Counted from the first letter of the stretch, positions 42,921 through 54,321 are shown. The stretch is DNA of 64,000 nt from Spiroplasma turonicum (GCF_001262715.1 NZ_CP012328.1:992001-1056000); one strand, 5' to 3'. Notes: a model not told the origin generated them from the sequence alone. A program made the numbers and translations.

Positions 42921-43184
42921 TCAGTTTGCGGATTTTTGTGAATATTTATTTTCGTTTAGTTTTGTTCTATCAAATGAAAATGAATTATTCCCTATTTTAA
43001 AGTCCATTTTATCAACATTATTAATTACTTTTGAAGCCAATATAGGTGTAGCTATCGCACCAATATTATCAGTAAAAAATCCAGTAGCACTTTTAATAAT
43101 ATTTGCTATACCATCCAGAAATGCACCTGAAATACCAGCTCCACCTACAATGTTTCTTTTTTCATCTATAGTTAATTTTTGTAT
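42906..43184 (-). CDS. Bacteriocin-like peptide with double-glycine leader (ATA start)
   Basis: 92 aa, not found by standard callers. Read from ATA 43184, the leader is (M)QKLTIDEKRNIVGG: Gly-Gly at 14-15, Ile at -4, Glu at -8 and Leu at -12, the pattern of leaders cut by C39 peptidase transporters. A Gly/Ala/Ile-rich, hydrophobic core follows (AGISGAFLDGIANIIK, then DNIGAIATPIL), and a polar tail. GGTGAT sits at the right spacing before ATA, and no ATG, GTG or TTG exists upstream before the in-frame stop. TGA near the end is Trp. No C39 transporter or immunity gene is seen nearby. It lies between rsmI and rplU. Confidence 0.6.
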
Positions 43185-43209
43185 TTTATCACCCTTTTAT
43201 AATATCGAC

Positions 43210-44082
43210 TTATTTTTTTAATTTGTATATAATATTTGATAAAGTATTTTTATTAATCTTATATTTTTGGTGTAATTCTTTAATAATATCTTTATTTGTA
43301 AGACCATTGGTTTTTAAAGATAGTACAAGTTCTTCAATTTTGTTTTCACTAATATTATCTAAAATCTTTATATTTGATAAATCTAGTACAATTGAAAACT
43401 CACCTTTAGCAATAAAATCATTGCTATTTAAATATGCTTTAACTTCTTCTAAGGTTCCATGAATAAATTGTTCATTTATTTTTGATATTTCTCTACCTAT
43501 AACAATATTTGTTTCTAATGGCAATAATAAAGAAAGTGAATTAATTCTAGTAATAATTCTATGAACAGACTCATAAAAACAAACTATAGTTGAATTATTG
43601 TTGATTTGTTCAATTATTTCATCATTTGTGTTCTTTTTTAAAAACCCTAAAAAAATATTTTTATAAGATATAAAACCACTGACCAATAAAGTATGAATAT
43701 ACGCTGGTCCTGCATTTACAGCCGTTATATTTATGTCATCATAAAAGTTTAAAATGCTATTAACAAAATACATTCCAGGGTCTGAAATGCATGGCACACC
43801 TGCATCAGATATAATAGATATTTTATTGTAATCATTAATTTCAGTTTTAAAGTAATCAAATTCTTCTTGCTCATTAAATTTATGTAAAGTTTTTAAACGC
43901 GTTTTAATGCTATATTTGTTTAAGAGATTTATACTTACTCTTTTATCTTCACAATATATCAAATCCGAGTTTTTTAAAACTTCTATTGCTCTTAAAGAAA
44001 TATCATCTAAATTTCCTATTGGCGTACCAACTAAATATATAGTTTTATTATTATTTTTAAATGTATTTTGTATTTTAAGCAT
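43210..44082 (-). CDS. rsmI: 16S rRNA (cytidine-1402-2'-O)-methyltransferase
   Basis: 290 aa. SAM-dependent enzyme that 2'-O-methylates C1402 in the decoding centre. TIYLVGTPIGNLDDIS and ALEVLKNSDLIYCEDKR-like motifs, SDAGVPCISDPG and the VCFYESVHRI segment are the tetrapyrrole-methylase fold signatures. No TGA. Downstream gene is the GG peptide, 25 bp after its stop. Confidence 0.95.
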   Translation of the reverse strand: MLKIQNTFKNNNKTIYLVGTPIGNLDDISLRAIEVLKNSDLIYCEDKRVSINLLNKYSIKTRLKTLHKFNEQEEFDYFKTEINDYNKISIISDAGVPCISDPGMYFVNSILNFYDDINITAVNAGPAYIHTLLVSGFISYKNIFLGFLKKNTNDEIIEQINNNSTIVCFYESVHRIITRINSLSLLLPLETNIVIGREISKINEQFIHGTLEEVKAYLNSNDFIAKGEFSIVLDLSNIKILDNISENKIEELVLSLKTNGLTNKDIIKELHQKYKINKNTLSNIIYKLKK

Positions 44083-44099
44083 GTTACTCCTAAATAAAA

Positions 44100-44117
44100 A
44101 AACCTAATTAAAGGTTT
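44100..44117 (-). terminator. greA terminator
   Basis: AAACCT, loop, AGGTTT then T-run on the minus strand, between greA and rsmI. Short stem. Confidence 0.55.
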
Positions 44118-44121
44118 GTAA

Positions 44122-44595
44122 TTATTTTATATCTTTTATCAAAATCTTGTATGGTTCTTTTAGTTCTCTTACTTCGCAAGTATCATTAGTACTTTTACCC
44201 AGCATTGCTTTAGCAAGTGGTGATTCATTTGATATTTTTGATTCAAATGGATCAGCTTCAATAACACCAACTATTTTAACAGTCATTTCTTTTTTTGTTT
44301 TTAAATTCTGAAAAGTTACAGTAGTTCCAACTTTTATTTCTTTATTAAGATTGTTTGAATCTTCAATTATTTTAGCCTTTGAAAGCATGGTTTCAATTTC
44401 TTTTATTCTTGCTTCTACTTCTGCTTGTCTATTTCTAGCTGCATCATAGTCTGCATTTTCAGATAAATCACCTTGTGCTCTTGCTTCAACTAACTCCTCA
44501 ATAACTTGAGGTCTAATAACATTAATTAAGTTTGATAATTCTTTTTCTAATTCTTCCCTACCTTCAGAAGTTAAAATTATATCTTTTTCGGTCAT
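44122..44595 (-). CDS. greA: Transcription elongation factor GreA
   Basis: 157 aa. It cleaves RNA in backtracked polymerase. The N-terminal coiled coil (EGREELEKELSNL) ends in the tip with QGDLSENADYDAARNRQAEVEAR, where the acidic residues work; the C-terminal FKBP-like part has SPLAKAMLGK. ATG 44595 follows AAGGAGTATC. The longer frame to 44631 begins in a TATAAT and is rejected. Confidence 0.95.
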   Translation of the reverse strand: MTEKDIILTSEGREELEKELSNLINVIRPQVIEELVEARAQGDLSENADYDAARNRQAEVEARIKEIETMLSKAKIIEDSNNLNKEIKVGTTVTFQNLKTKKEMTVKIVGVIEADPFESKISNESPLAKAMLGKSTNDTCEVRELKEPYKILIKDIK

Positions 44596-44636
44596 CTTGA
44601 TACTCCTTTTACCAACTATGTAATTATACAATTAAA

Positions 44637-46400
44637 TTATTTTTTTTTCTTGTTTTTTAAAAAATTTAATACATTCTTGAAAGTGGTTTCATTTTTAATA
44701 AATTCTTTTAAATCTTGTTCATTTAAACTATAAAAATGACTTCTATCTTTAAATTCAGTATTTATTTTATTTAATAACTTTGGTCCAACTCCTTTAACTT
44801 CTGATAGTTCATCTTTGGTGACACCTTTTAATTTTCTTTTTCTAAAACCAGCTATTGCAAAATTATGTACTCTATCTTGTATTTTTTCTAAAAATAAGAA
44901 TTCTTCACTTGTTTTATCTAAATTAATAATTTTATTGTTTCAATTTAATATATGATCTGTTTTATGCTTATCATTTTTAACAAGACCAATTATTGGTATG
45001 CTTAAGTCTAATAATTCTAATTGAGAAATTGCTGCATTTACTTGTATTTTTCCTCCATCCATAATTATTAAATCAGGTAGGTTTTCAGGTTTATTAAAAT
45101 CTTTTTGATATCTTCTATATATCATATTTTGCATTCTGTGATAGTCATCTTTATATTCTATATCAATATTAAATTTTCTAAAATCATTATAACTTGGAAG
45201 ACCATTTTTGAAAACTACCATTGCACCAGTTACAAATTCATCTAATATGTTTGCAACATCAAACATTTCAATATGGTTAGGTATGGTTGGTAAATCTAAA
45301 GAGTGTTGAACTTTTTCAAGCAATTCATCATATAGAACAGATTTTTGATTTTTATATTTTATTTTTTCTATTAAAAATTCTTTTGCATTTTCATTTGCTA
45401 ATTCAACAAGTTTTACTGATATTTTATCAACTAAATTTGATATTTTATTTGTAAAAATTAAAGATAGACTTCCAACAGAAAAATTGGGGGGGAGAATTAT
45501 TAAGTCTGGTATCATATTTTTTTGATAAACTTGCATAACAAAACTTTCAAATAATTCTTGTAAATTTTCATAATCACTTTCAAATACCATACTATCTTTA
45601 GAAATTAACTTACCGTTTCTATAAAATAAAACTGTAAATGATATGTACTTTTCATCATGAAAGTATCCAAAGATATCTTTATTAAAACTTTCACTAAAGT
45701 CTACAAATTGATCAACTGTTGTGAACCCTAAATGTTGAATAATTTCTTTTATTCTTTGTGCTTCTTCAAACTGAAGATTTTCTGCTGCCTTTATCATTTT
45801 TTGTTTTAATAAGTTTTTTAACTCAGTACCTCCTTTGTTAAAAACTTTTTTTACATTTTCAATTTGTTTATCATAATAAGATTTATCAACATTTTTAAAA
45901 CAAGCTCCAGAACATTGGTCTATATGATAATTTATACATGGTTTGCCAAGATTACCTTTACACCTTCTTAATGGATAAACTCTTTCTAAAGTTCTTAGAA
46001 TATTTCTTGCACTAGAACCTTCTGGAAGAGGACCAAAGGATATCTTATTTTTAGGGTCATAATTTCTTGTATAGATGTAGGTTGGATCTTTTTCATTAGT
46101 TATTGAAATATAAGGATATTTTTTATCATCATTTAATACAACATTATATTTTGGTTTATATTTTTTTATTAAATTTTGTTCTAATATTAAGGCTTCTTTT
46201 TCATTTGCAGTTACTATTGTATTAAGATCTTTTATTTCTCTAACAAGCTTTGTAGTTTTAAAATTATGGGCTTTATTAAAGTAACTAGAAACTCTTTTTT
46301 TTAAGTTTTTAGCTTTTCCAACATAAATAACCTTGTTATTATTATTTAAATATATATAACAACCTGGCTTATCTGGTATAGTTTTAATTTTATCATTCAT
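44637..46400 (-). CDS. uvrC: Excinuclease ABC subunit C
   Basis: 587 aa. It makes the two cuts of nucleotide excision repair. The GIY-YIG-like N-terminal nuclease (PGCYIYLNNNNKVIYVGKAKNLKKRVSSYF), a UVR motif (LQFEEAQRIKE) and the RNase-H-like half with the DGGKIQVNAA motif are intact. A TGA Trp at 44940 joins the helix-hairpin-helix C-terminus (KGVTKDELSEVKGVGPKLL) to the rest. ATG 46400 lacks a strong ribosome site. Confidence 0.95.
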
Positions 46401-46424
46401 TATAACACCTGCTTATCATTAAAA

Positions 46425-46449
46425 AATAAATCAGTAAAACTGATTTATT
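46425..46449 (-). terminator. ftsK terminator
   Basis: AATAAATCAGT, loop of three, ACTGATTTATT followed by T-run on the minus strand; it overlaps the ftsK stop. Confidence 0.85.
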
Positions 46450-49387
46450 AATATAATTCTTCATTTTTTAAGTATACTTCTCTAGGTTTAGCACCATTCT
46501 GAGGTCCTATGATTCCACACATTTCAAGTTCATCAATTATTTTTGCAGCTCTATTATAACCAATACTAAATTTTCTTTGTATTAAACTTGTTGAAGCTTT
46601 TTGTTCATTAATAATGTAAGTTTTTACTTCATTGAATAATGGGTCTTTTTGAACTAATTGTGTATTAACCATATTATTATAATCTTCTTCTAATGTCAAG
46701 AATTCTTCATCAAAAACTTGTTGTTGTTGTGATCTACAATGTAAAACTAACTTTTCAATTTCTTCATCGCTAATAAAAGTACCTTGAGCTCTTGTTAAAA
46801 AATTACTTCCTGGTGCCATATAAAGTAAATCACCTTTACCTATTAATTTTTCAGCACCCATTGAATCTAATATTGTTCTTGAATCAATTGATGAAGCAAC
46901 AGAGAATGCTATTCTAGTAGGTATGTTTGATTTTATAACTCCAGTAAGAACATCTGTTGATGGTCTTTGTGTAGCTACAATTAAATGAATTCCAGCAGCT
47001 CTTGCCATTTGAGTTAATCTCATTATAGAATCTTCAACATCTTTTTTATTTGCAGTCATCATTAAATCTGCTAATTCATCGATTATTATTACATAATATG
47101 GAAGTTTGTTTTCATTTTTATGTTGTTTAGAGTTATAACCTTCAATATTTTTTGCGCTTGCACTTGTAAATAATGCATATCTTCTTTCCATTTCACTAAT
47201 AACTTTTTTTAATGCATTATTGGCTAGATTCATATCACTAATTACTGGAGCTAATAAATGAGGAATATCAGAGTAAATAGATAGTTCAACTTTTTTAGGG
47301 TCTATCATTAAAAATTTTACTTCATGAGGTTTAGATCTCATAAGAAATGAGCTTATTATTCCATTAATCATAACTGATTTACCACTACCTGTTGAACCCG
47401 CAACTAATAGGTGAGGCATTTTATCTAATTCACCAAATAAAAAATCACCAGTTACAGTTTTACCAATTGCAAATAATAGTTTTGAATTAATTTTTTGTAT
47501 TGGGGCATTTTCTATTACATTTCTTAAACCAACAATCATTGTTGATTCATTTGGGACTTCAAGTCCAACTGCTGATTTTCCTTGTATTGGAGCTTCAATT
47601 CTTAGACTTTGACTTGCTAAAGCTAATTTTAAATCATTTTCAAGACTAGTTATTGAATTAACTTTTGTTCCGGCAGAAGGTTGAACTTCATATTTAGTAA
47701 CACTTGGACCAATGTTAATGTTAACAACTTTTGCATTAACCCCAAATTGATTAAAAGTTTCTTCAATAAGCTTTGCTTTTTTACCTGCATATTCACTAAG
47801 AATTGCATACTCTCTTTCATCATCAGTATTTTTTTTAAGTACATCAATATTTGGTAACCTATAAGATTCATTTACAAATAGTTTTTTTTCTGACGCTTTT
47901 CTTTTGTCAACCTCTATTTTTCTTGACTGATTATTTTGAAAACCATAATTTCCTTGACCATTTACAATTGTTCTTGCAAATTCATCTTGAATTGGTGAGG
48001 TATAATTGTCATATCTACTATAAATATTTTTTTCACTACGTTCTTCTTTAACTTCATTAATATATTGATCTAAAGTTATTTGACCTGTTTGCTCTAAAAC
48101 GTTAGATTTATCCTTATTTTTATTAAGTCTTCTTAATTCGCTTGCGACTTCCAATGTGTGACCATTTCCTCCAAAAGGAGTAAGGTTAGATTCTAGGTTA
48201 AATTTTTTTCTTGCCTCTTCATTTAAAGAACTTGAATTATCAATATTATTTTTATTTTCTAAAGGTCTTGGTTGAATAAAGTTTTGATTATTTTGAAAAT
48301 CATTATCATAATTTGATTGTTCATTAATTTGATAACTGTTTTCATAGTTATGTTCTTGAACTGGATGAAAACCTCTATTTGATTCATAATAGTTATTATT
48401 ATGCATGTTTTCAAAATCTAAATTGTTATTGTAATCTAAATTATTTAATTCAGAAAAGTCACCTTTGTAAAAATTTTCTGCAGTGTCTTCATAAATTTCT
48501 TCTTTACGTTTTCTATTGAAACTAGGTAGTTCAATAGTTATATCAGATTCTTTAATTGATGAAAGAATTTGTCTTTCATCAAATGTTTCTTCATTATCAA
48601 CATTTATCAAAGTAAATAGATTAAAGCCACTTCTTTTTTTAGCTTTTTTTGGTTTTCCATTATCTACATTAACATGTTGTTTTTTTAATGATAATATTCT
48701 TAATCTGTTTGTTTTTCTTAGTCTTTTTGGTTTTAAAACATATAATGGATCACCAGTAAATATTCATAAAGAGTTTATAAATAAAAAGAATAAAGCAATT
48801 AATAAAGCACCAAATATTGTTAAATAAGATGAGACACCACATAGAGTGGTACCGATGATACCCCCACCAGCTCACAATGTAAAATAACTATCTGGATTAG
48901 CAATTATAAGATTATGTTCGGTATTTCATAAAGAGTTACTATATCAATTATTTGTATATGATTTTATAGAATCTAAAAAAATAGACTTTGTTCAATAATT
49001 ATCTACAACAAAGTTTTTTGACTCACTAGCGTAAGCAATTATGAATAAAATTGAGCTTATTAGTCAACATAAAACAACAAAAGTCGTAAATAACATAGCT
49101 ATAAATCTTTTTTTAACTTTAAATTTAATACCAAAATAAATTGAGAATGCAATTATAAAAATTAACAAGTACAAGAAATATTTAAATCAACCAAAAGGGA
49201 AAGTAAAAACTACGTCATCTAGAAATTGACCAACAATTGTTATTCTTCCAATTGAAATAATATTTGTAAAGAATAAAAATAATGCACTAATAATTCAAGA
49301 CACAGAATCTGGTCTTCTTTGTTTTCTTTGTATTGTGAATGCAGAAGTTCTGTCAGAGTTGTTGTTATTATTGTTAAAGTTATCCAT
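46448..49387 (-). CDS. ftsK: DNA translocase FtsK/SpoIIIE
   Basis: 979 aa. It pumps DNA at division. The N-terminal ~200 residues hold four or five helices, visible only with TGA as Trp (several between 48611 and 49387). A disordered Asn/Glu-rich linker (~270-470) follows, then the motor with Walker A AGSTGSGKSV, Walker B YVIIIDELADLM and LIVATQRPSTDV, and a C-terminal gamma winged helix (STSLIQRKFSIGYNRAAKIID). Start ATG 49387 after GGGTGA. Confidence 0.95.
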
Positions 49388-49467
49388 TTGATTCACCCAT
49401 TATTGCCCTTTACAATATTTTAATACAAAATTAAATACTTTTACAACTTTCAATCAAAATATTAACT

Positions 49468-51186
49468 TTATTGGTTACTTTTTTGTCTAATTTTTGGTTC
49501 GTAATTTATTCCAGAAAGTTCATTAACAATAACAAGAACAATTGGTTGCTTACCAGTTTCTTGTTTAATTATAGATCTTACTTTCGATACAATATCTTTT
49601 TTTATTTGATTTATATCAAAACTTTCAGGTTTTAATTTTCAATCATCTTTTGCTCTTGTTATTAAATCTACAATTTGTTTTTGCATTAATTTAAATATAG
49701 GGTTATCGTCAACTATATAAACAACACCACGCATTTGTATGTCTATAAGAGAACATAATTCTTTAGTTTTATCATTTAAATTAGCACCAATTATTACAGC
49801 TCCATCTGTTGCTAATTGTTTACGTTCATTTAAAACAATAGCACCTATATCCCCTGCTCCAATTCCATCAACAAATATATCTGCGGTTTTTATTTTTTGG
49901 TTTGAAACTACTAACTTACCATCAGGAAATACCTTTAGAACTTGGCCATTCTTTACTAATTCTATATTTTCAGATTTTACACCTGCTTCAATAGCAGCTT
50001 TTTCAGCTGATAAGAAATCCTTGTACAAGCCTTTAACAGGAATGAATGATTTGGGTTTCATAATTCTAGTCATTAGTTTTATATCTTCATAACTAGCTCT
50101 CATGGTTCAAATGTTTTTATCTGATAATGCAATTAGATGTGCATTTGTTCTAGCCAATTCATCTAATATTTCTGCATGTCTTTTTTCAACACCAGCAGAC
50201 GGTGGGGTTGCAAGAATGATTGTGTCATTTTCTGTAAATTCAACAACTTCATCGTTTCCTGCTGCAATTTTAGCAAGTCTTGAATACAATAAATCACCTG
50301 CACCAGTAATTACTAAAACTCCATCTGTTGAATTCATAAATTCCTCAGTTGTGATTATATCCTTTTCATAAAGTTGTAAACTTTCTTGAACTGTTTTAGC
50401 TTCTATAATTTTTGCTATAGTTTTACCATAAATTGCTATTTTACGATCATTTTGCTTTGCTTGAGCAATAATTTCAAACAACTTAAATACATCTTCTTCA
50501 AATAATCCTAATACTAATCTATTTTTTTTGTTTTTCATTGGTCCAACTATAAATTTTTCAATTCTATGATTAGGTACTGTGTAACCAAGTCTTGAAGCAA
50601 ACTCAGAGTCCGAAATTAAAGTAAGAACTCCTTTTTTTGAAATTTGTGCTAAGTGATTCATGTCTGTTGAAAAATAAGATTGCTCTGTTCCATCCATTAT
50701 ATAATCACCTGCATAAACAATACTTCCATCTTTTGTGTGAATTGCAAATCCGAATGATTCTGGGAACATAGAAGTTGTTCTAAAAACTTCAACTGAAACA
50801 TTTTTATCAAATTTTAGAATGTCTTTGTCTTTTATTATTTTAAAATTATTTTCTCTGTTTTTTATTCTATACTTCAAGTTTCTATATTTTAATACTATTG
50901 TTGTAAGTTCGTTGCAATAAACAGGAACATCAACATCTCTTAAGATATAACTAATTGATCCTGCATTACTTGAACTTGGATTTGATATAAATATACCTTT
51001 AATTTTTTTTGCATTTTCTTTTAAAAAGTCAAAATTTGGTATTATAACATCTATTCCCAATACACTTCTTTCTGGAAATTTCATTCCTGAATCAAAAACA
51101 AAAAGTTGTTCATCTACGCTCACAATGAAAAGATTTTTACCTCTTTCATCTTGGCCACCTAAGGCCATAAATTTAATTTCTGCCAT
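49468..51186 (-). CDS. RNase J paralogue, catalytically degenerate
   Basis: 572 aa, normal RNase J length with beta-lactamase fold and beta-CASP parts and a C-terminal domain. The metal-binding HxHxDH motif is replaced by NPSSSN at residues 69-74 (FISNPSSSNAG), the later His of the family's HSIPDS box is lost (SMFPES), and the GHAS and VHGEY motifs read RAS and VKGLY. All main metal ligands are missing, so it is probably a non-catalytic partner of an active RNase J, like an extreme RNase J2. Frame broken by TGA at 50104-50106 and 49639. Confidence 0.9.
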
Positions 51187-51353
51187 TTTTTCTCCTTTTA
51201 CTTGATAAATATTTATAATATTTCATTAAATAAGCAACATAAAAATCATAATATATAAAAATTATTTAAATTATACAAATATTTATAAAAAGCCCAATTT
51301 ATATTTATTATACACTTTAAAAACTATAAAATTAATATATAAGGAGCAAAAAA

Positions 51354-51653
51354 ATGATTTCACCAGAAGATTACAAAAGAGTTAAAGATAAAGTTTTAAC
51401 AATTGATGTTAGAACAAAAGGTGAATTTGAAATGTTACCACATTTTGAGTGAGCAATTAATATTGAATTCACTGATTTTATAAAGAATTATGAGTATTAT
51501 TTAGAAAAATATAATCCTGATAATAAATTAATTATCACTGTATGTAATGCAGGTAATAGAAGTGGTCAAACAGCAAGTTTTCTTAAAGAACATGGTATTG
51601 ACGCCTTAACACTTCAAGGTGGTATTTATGGTTATAATAAGAAATTTAAATAG
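51354..51653 (+). CDS. Rhodanese-like protein
   Basis: 99 aa, one rhodanese domain. DVRTKGEFEMLPH is the CH2A-like opening and the active loop is CNAGNRSG with Cys64. It transfers sulfur or acts as a sulfur carrier; the substrate is unknown. A TGA codon at ~51450 is Trp. Starts after AAGGAG. Its stop overlaps the convergent 51646-52011 gene by 8 bp. Confidence 0.88.
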
Positions 51654-52011
51654 ATTCATTTTCAATTTGTTTTTTTAGTTTTTTATAAAATAAATTTATA
51701 TTAAATCCTTTGACTGAAATAATAATATAATTATCATTTATATCATATTTAATTTTAAAATAATTTAGTTTCTTTTTATTAATTAAATTTGTAGAAACTA
51801 AATATATTTTTTTATTATCTACTTTTTCTATGTTTTCTAAACCACCCAATGATTCTAATATATTTTTATATGTAAAAGCTTTATCATTATTTTCAATTTT
51901 ATATTTTTCATACTTTACAATTTTATATTTTCTTAAATTTAAATGAATTATAAGAACAATTAAAAAAATTAGAAAAATAACTGAAAATAGAGTTAAAACG
52001 ATCACTAGCAT
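51646..52011 (-). CDS. Membrane-anchored degenerate PTS EIIB-like protein
   Basis: 121 aa. An N-terminal helix (LFSVIFLIFLIVLIIHL) is followed by a ~80-residue domain resembling the glucose-family EIIB fold: ILESLGGLENIEKV matches ALGGxENI of EIIB, but the phosphorylated Cys is absent (DNKKIYLVS). It starts in a 1-bp overlap with the nadK stop. In Mycoplasma genitalium the gene next to NAD kinase (MG129 beside MG128) is also PTS IIB-like, so this linkage looks conserved. Role unknown. Confidence 0.65.
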   Translation of the reverse strand: MLVIVLTLFSVIFLIFLIVLIIHLNLRKYKIVKYEKYKIENNDKAFTYKNILESLGGLENIEKVDNKKIYLVSTNLINKKKLNYFKIKYDINDNYIIISVKGFNINLFYKKLKKQIENESI

Positions 52012-52817
52012 TACAATATTTCCTCTTTATCTTTTATAAAAATGTCTCTAATGATTTCAATATCATTTTTTAAATCATTTTTTAAACATGTTATAACATT
52101 TATTGATATATTTGATAATTTTATTTCAATCCTTTTATCAATAAGTTTGTACTCTAATGTGTCAATTATCATAGACTCATTTGAGTTATCTTCTAACACT
52201 AATGATAAATCAAAATTCTTATCTAATATAAGTGGTGAGTTAAGTGAACGAAATTTATTGGTGCTAACTGGTGTTAATTCTTGCAATTGATAAATTCCAC
52301 TTTTTCTTGGTAATATAACGGCTCCTCTAGCTGATTTCATATAACCTGTGCTTCCATTTGATGTTGAAATAACTAAACCAGTTCCATGAAATCTTTCTAA
52401 GAAATTATTGTTTATATAAATTTCAATATAAATAGGTTTTTTTTCATTTAATATTTTCATTTCATTAACAACTAATAATTTATCATTATTATTTTTAACT
52501 TCTAACATTTCAAATGATTGCATTTCATAGTTATTTGATTCAATTAAGTCTAATGTTAAAGAAAGTTCATTTAATCTATTTTTATTAGTATAAAAACCAA
52601 TACCACCAAGTTTAAAAGGAACAAATTTAATTTTATCAATTATTTTTTTATAATATGAAACTGCTCTTAAAAAAGTTCCATCTCCACCAATAATAAAAAC
52701 AAAATCAGGGTTTTCTGTATTCAAAATTCAACCCCTTTTTTTCAATTCTGCTTCAAATAATTCAATTTTCTCAGCTGTTTCAATGTAATCATTTTTTATT
52801 AAATTATATGTCTTCAT
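52011..52817 (-). CDS. nadK: NAD kinase
   Basis: 268 aa. It makes NADP from NAD. IIGGDGTFL is the catalytic motif, followed by GGIGFYTN, VVNEMKI and STSNGSTGYMKSARG. The true start is ATG 52817, joined through a TGA Trp at ~52730. Ribosome site AGGAAG. The trpS gene is divergent upstream, as in Mycoplasma genitalium where trpS is two genes away from nadK. Confidence 0.94.
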
Positions 52818-52852
52818 ATTAACTTCCTTTTATTAATTAATTTTACTCATTT

Positions 52853-52880
52853 TTGTTTTAAAAATAAATAATTGTATAAT
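52853..52880 (+). promoter_or_regulatory. Putative trpS promoter
   Basis: TTGTTT (52853-52858) and TATAAT (52875-52880), 16 bp apart, 26 bp before the trpS start. Confidence 0.6.
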
Positions 52881-52906
52881 ATAAAATGTAACTTAAGGAG
52901 AAGTAT

Positions 52907-53923
52907 ATGGAAATTAAAAAAAGAATGGTTTCAGGAATAACTGCAACTGGGACTATAACACTTGGAAATTACATTGGTGCAATCAAAAATTTTGTTTCCT
53001 TACAAGATGAATTTGAAATGTTTATATTTGTGGCTAATTTACATGCAATAACAACACATATAGACAAAACTGTTTTAAAAAATAATATCAAAAATATGAT
53101 TGCTCTTTATTTTGCTTGTGGATTAGATCCAAATAAATCAAATGTCTTTATTCAAAGTGAAGTATTAGAACATACCCAATTATGTTGAATTTTAACATGT
53201 AATAGTACAATTGGAGAGTTAAATAGAATGACTCAATTTAAAGATAAATCTAACAAGGTTAAATCTACAAATGGAACAGACTTTATACCAACAGGTTTAT
53301 TAACATACCCATTATTAATGGCAAGTGATATTTTATTATATGACCCAGATTATGTACCTGTTGGAAAAGACCAAAAACAACATATTGAATTAGCAAGAAA
53401 TATTGCCGAAAGAATGAATAATAAATATGGGGAAATGTTTAAAATACCTGAAGATTATATTTCTAAAGTTGGAAATAAAATTATGGATTTACAAGATCCA
53501 ACTAAAAAAATGTCTAAATCATCTGAAAACCCAAAATCATATATTTCTTTACTAGATGACTTAAACACAATAGATAAAAAAATAAAATCTGCTTTAACAG
53601 ATTCTGAAAATATTGTAAAATATGATCCAATAAATAAACCAGGGATAAGTAATTTGATAACAATATATTCATCCATTACAAATATAGAACCAAAAGATGT
53701 GGAAAATAATTTTAAAAATAAAGATTATGGTGTATTTAAAAATGAAGTTAGCAAAGTTGTTTGTGATTTGATTTCAGGCATTCAAAAAAAATATAATGAA
53801 GTTATAAATTCAAATGAAATTGACAATTGATTAGAAGAAGCTGCAAATAAAGCTAGATTTATTGCACGAAAAAAACTTAATAAAGTTATGAATTTAATTG
53901 GATTAAACTATAAAAGAAAATAA
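52907..53923 (+). CDS. trpS: Tryptophanyl-tRNA synthetase
   Basis: 338 aa. It charges tRNA-Trp, including the one that reads UGA. The HIGH-like motif is TITLGN, GDxQ-type loop is KDQKQHIELARN and KMSKS is at 201-205. Two TGA codons in the gene itself code for Trp (53186, 53828). Start after AAGGAG. Confidence 0.96.
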
Positions 53924-53925
53924 TA

Positions 53926-54255
53926 TTATTTATAATAATTTTCATCAAACATTCAAGCAGATTGTTTGATTTTTTTTACTAATTTTGTGCAATCTAGTTT
54001 TGGTCTTAATTCCATACAATTTTGATGAACTGCGATAAAGTTATTTTTTTCTAAACTGATTGTTTTAAGATTAATTATAAATATATTTCAAGAGAGATCT
54101 CCATTTATTATATTTTTTTTATTCATATGGAACTTGCATATGAAACACAATTTAAAATCATTAATATCTTTATTAATTAATTTAGGAGCATTACTTCAAG
54201 CTTCTTCAAAATCATTATCATCAAATTCGATATTGTCATTAACTAAATTTGCCAT
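53926..54255 (-). CDS. Small protein with CxxC and further Cys/His (possible zinc site)
   Basis: 109 aa, visible only with TGA as Trp. Cys37 and Cys40 in LCFICKFH, then HQNC and a later Cys, could form a zinc ribbon-like site. The N-terminus is acidic (DFDDNDFEEAW). The end, SAWMFDENYYK, is rich in aromatics. No family recognised. It ends 2 bp from the trpS stop. No strong ribosome site, though AAGGAG occurs 10 bp upstream. Confidence 0.6.
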
Positions 54256-54290
54256 ACTTTATTTACTCCTTATATATCTAATTAAAACAA

Positions 54291-54319
54291 AAAAAATCCT
54301 TATTTTAATAAAGATTTTT
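54291..54319 (-). terminator. rplT terminator
   Basis: AAAAATC, AT loop, GATTTTT with a T-run on the minus strand, right after rplT. Confidence 0.7.
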
Positions 54320-54321
54320 CA

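Noticed and set aside
44596-44631. N-terminal extension of GreA opening MYNYIV
   Set aside because: The codons cover a TATAAT box; the AAGGAG site serves ATG 44595.
47650-47871. 73-residue minus-strand ORF inside ftsK
   Set aside because: It lies in another frame of the same strand within the intact ftsK motor.
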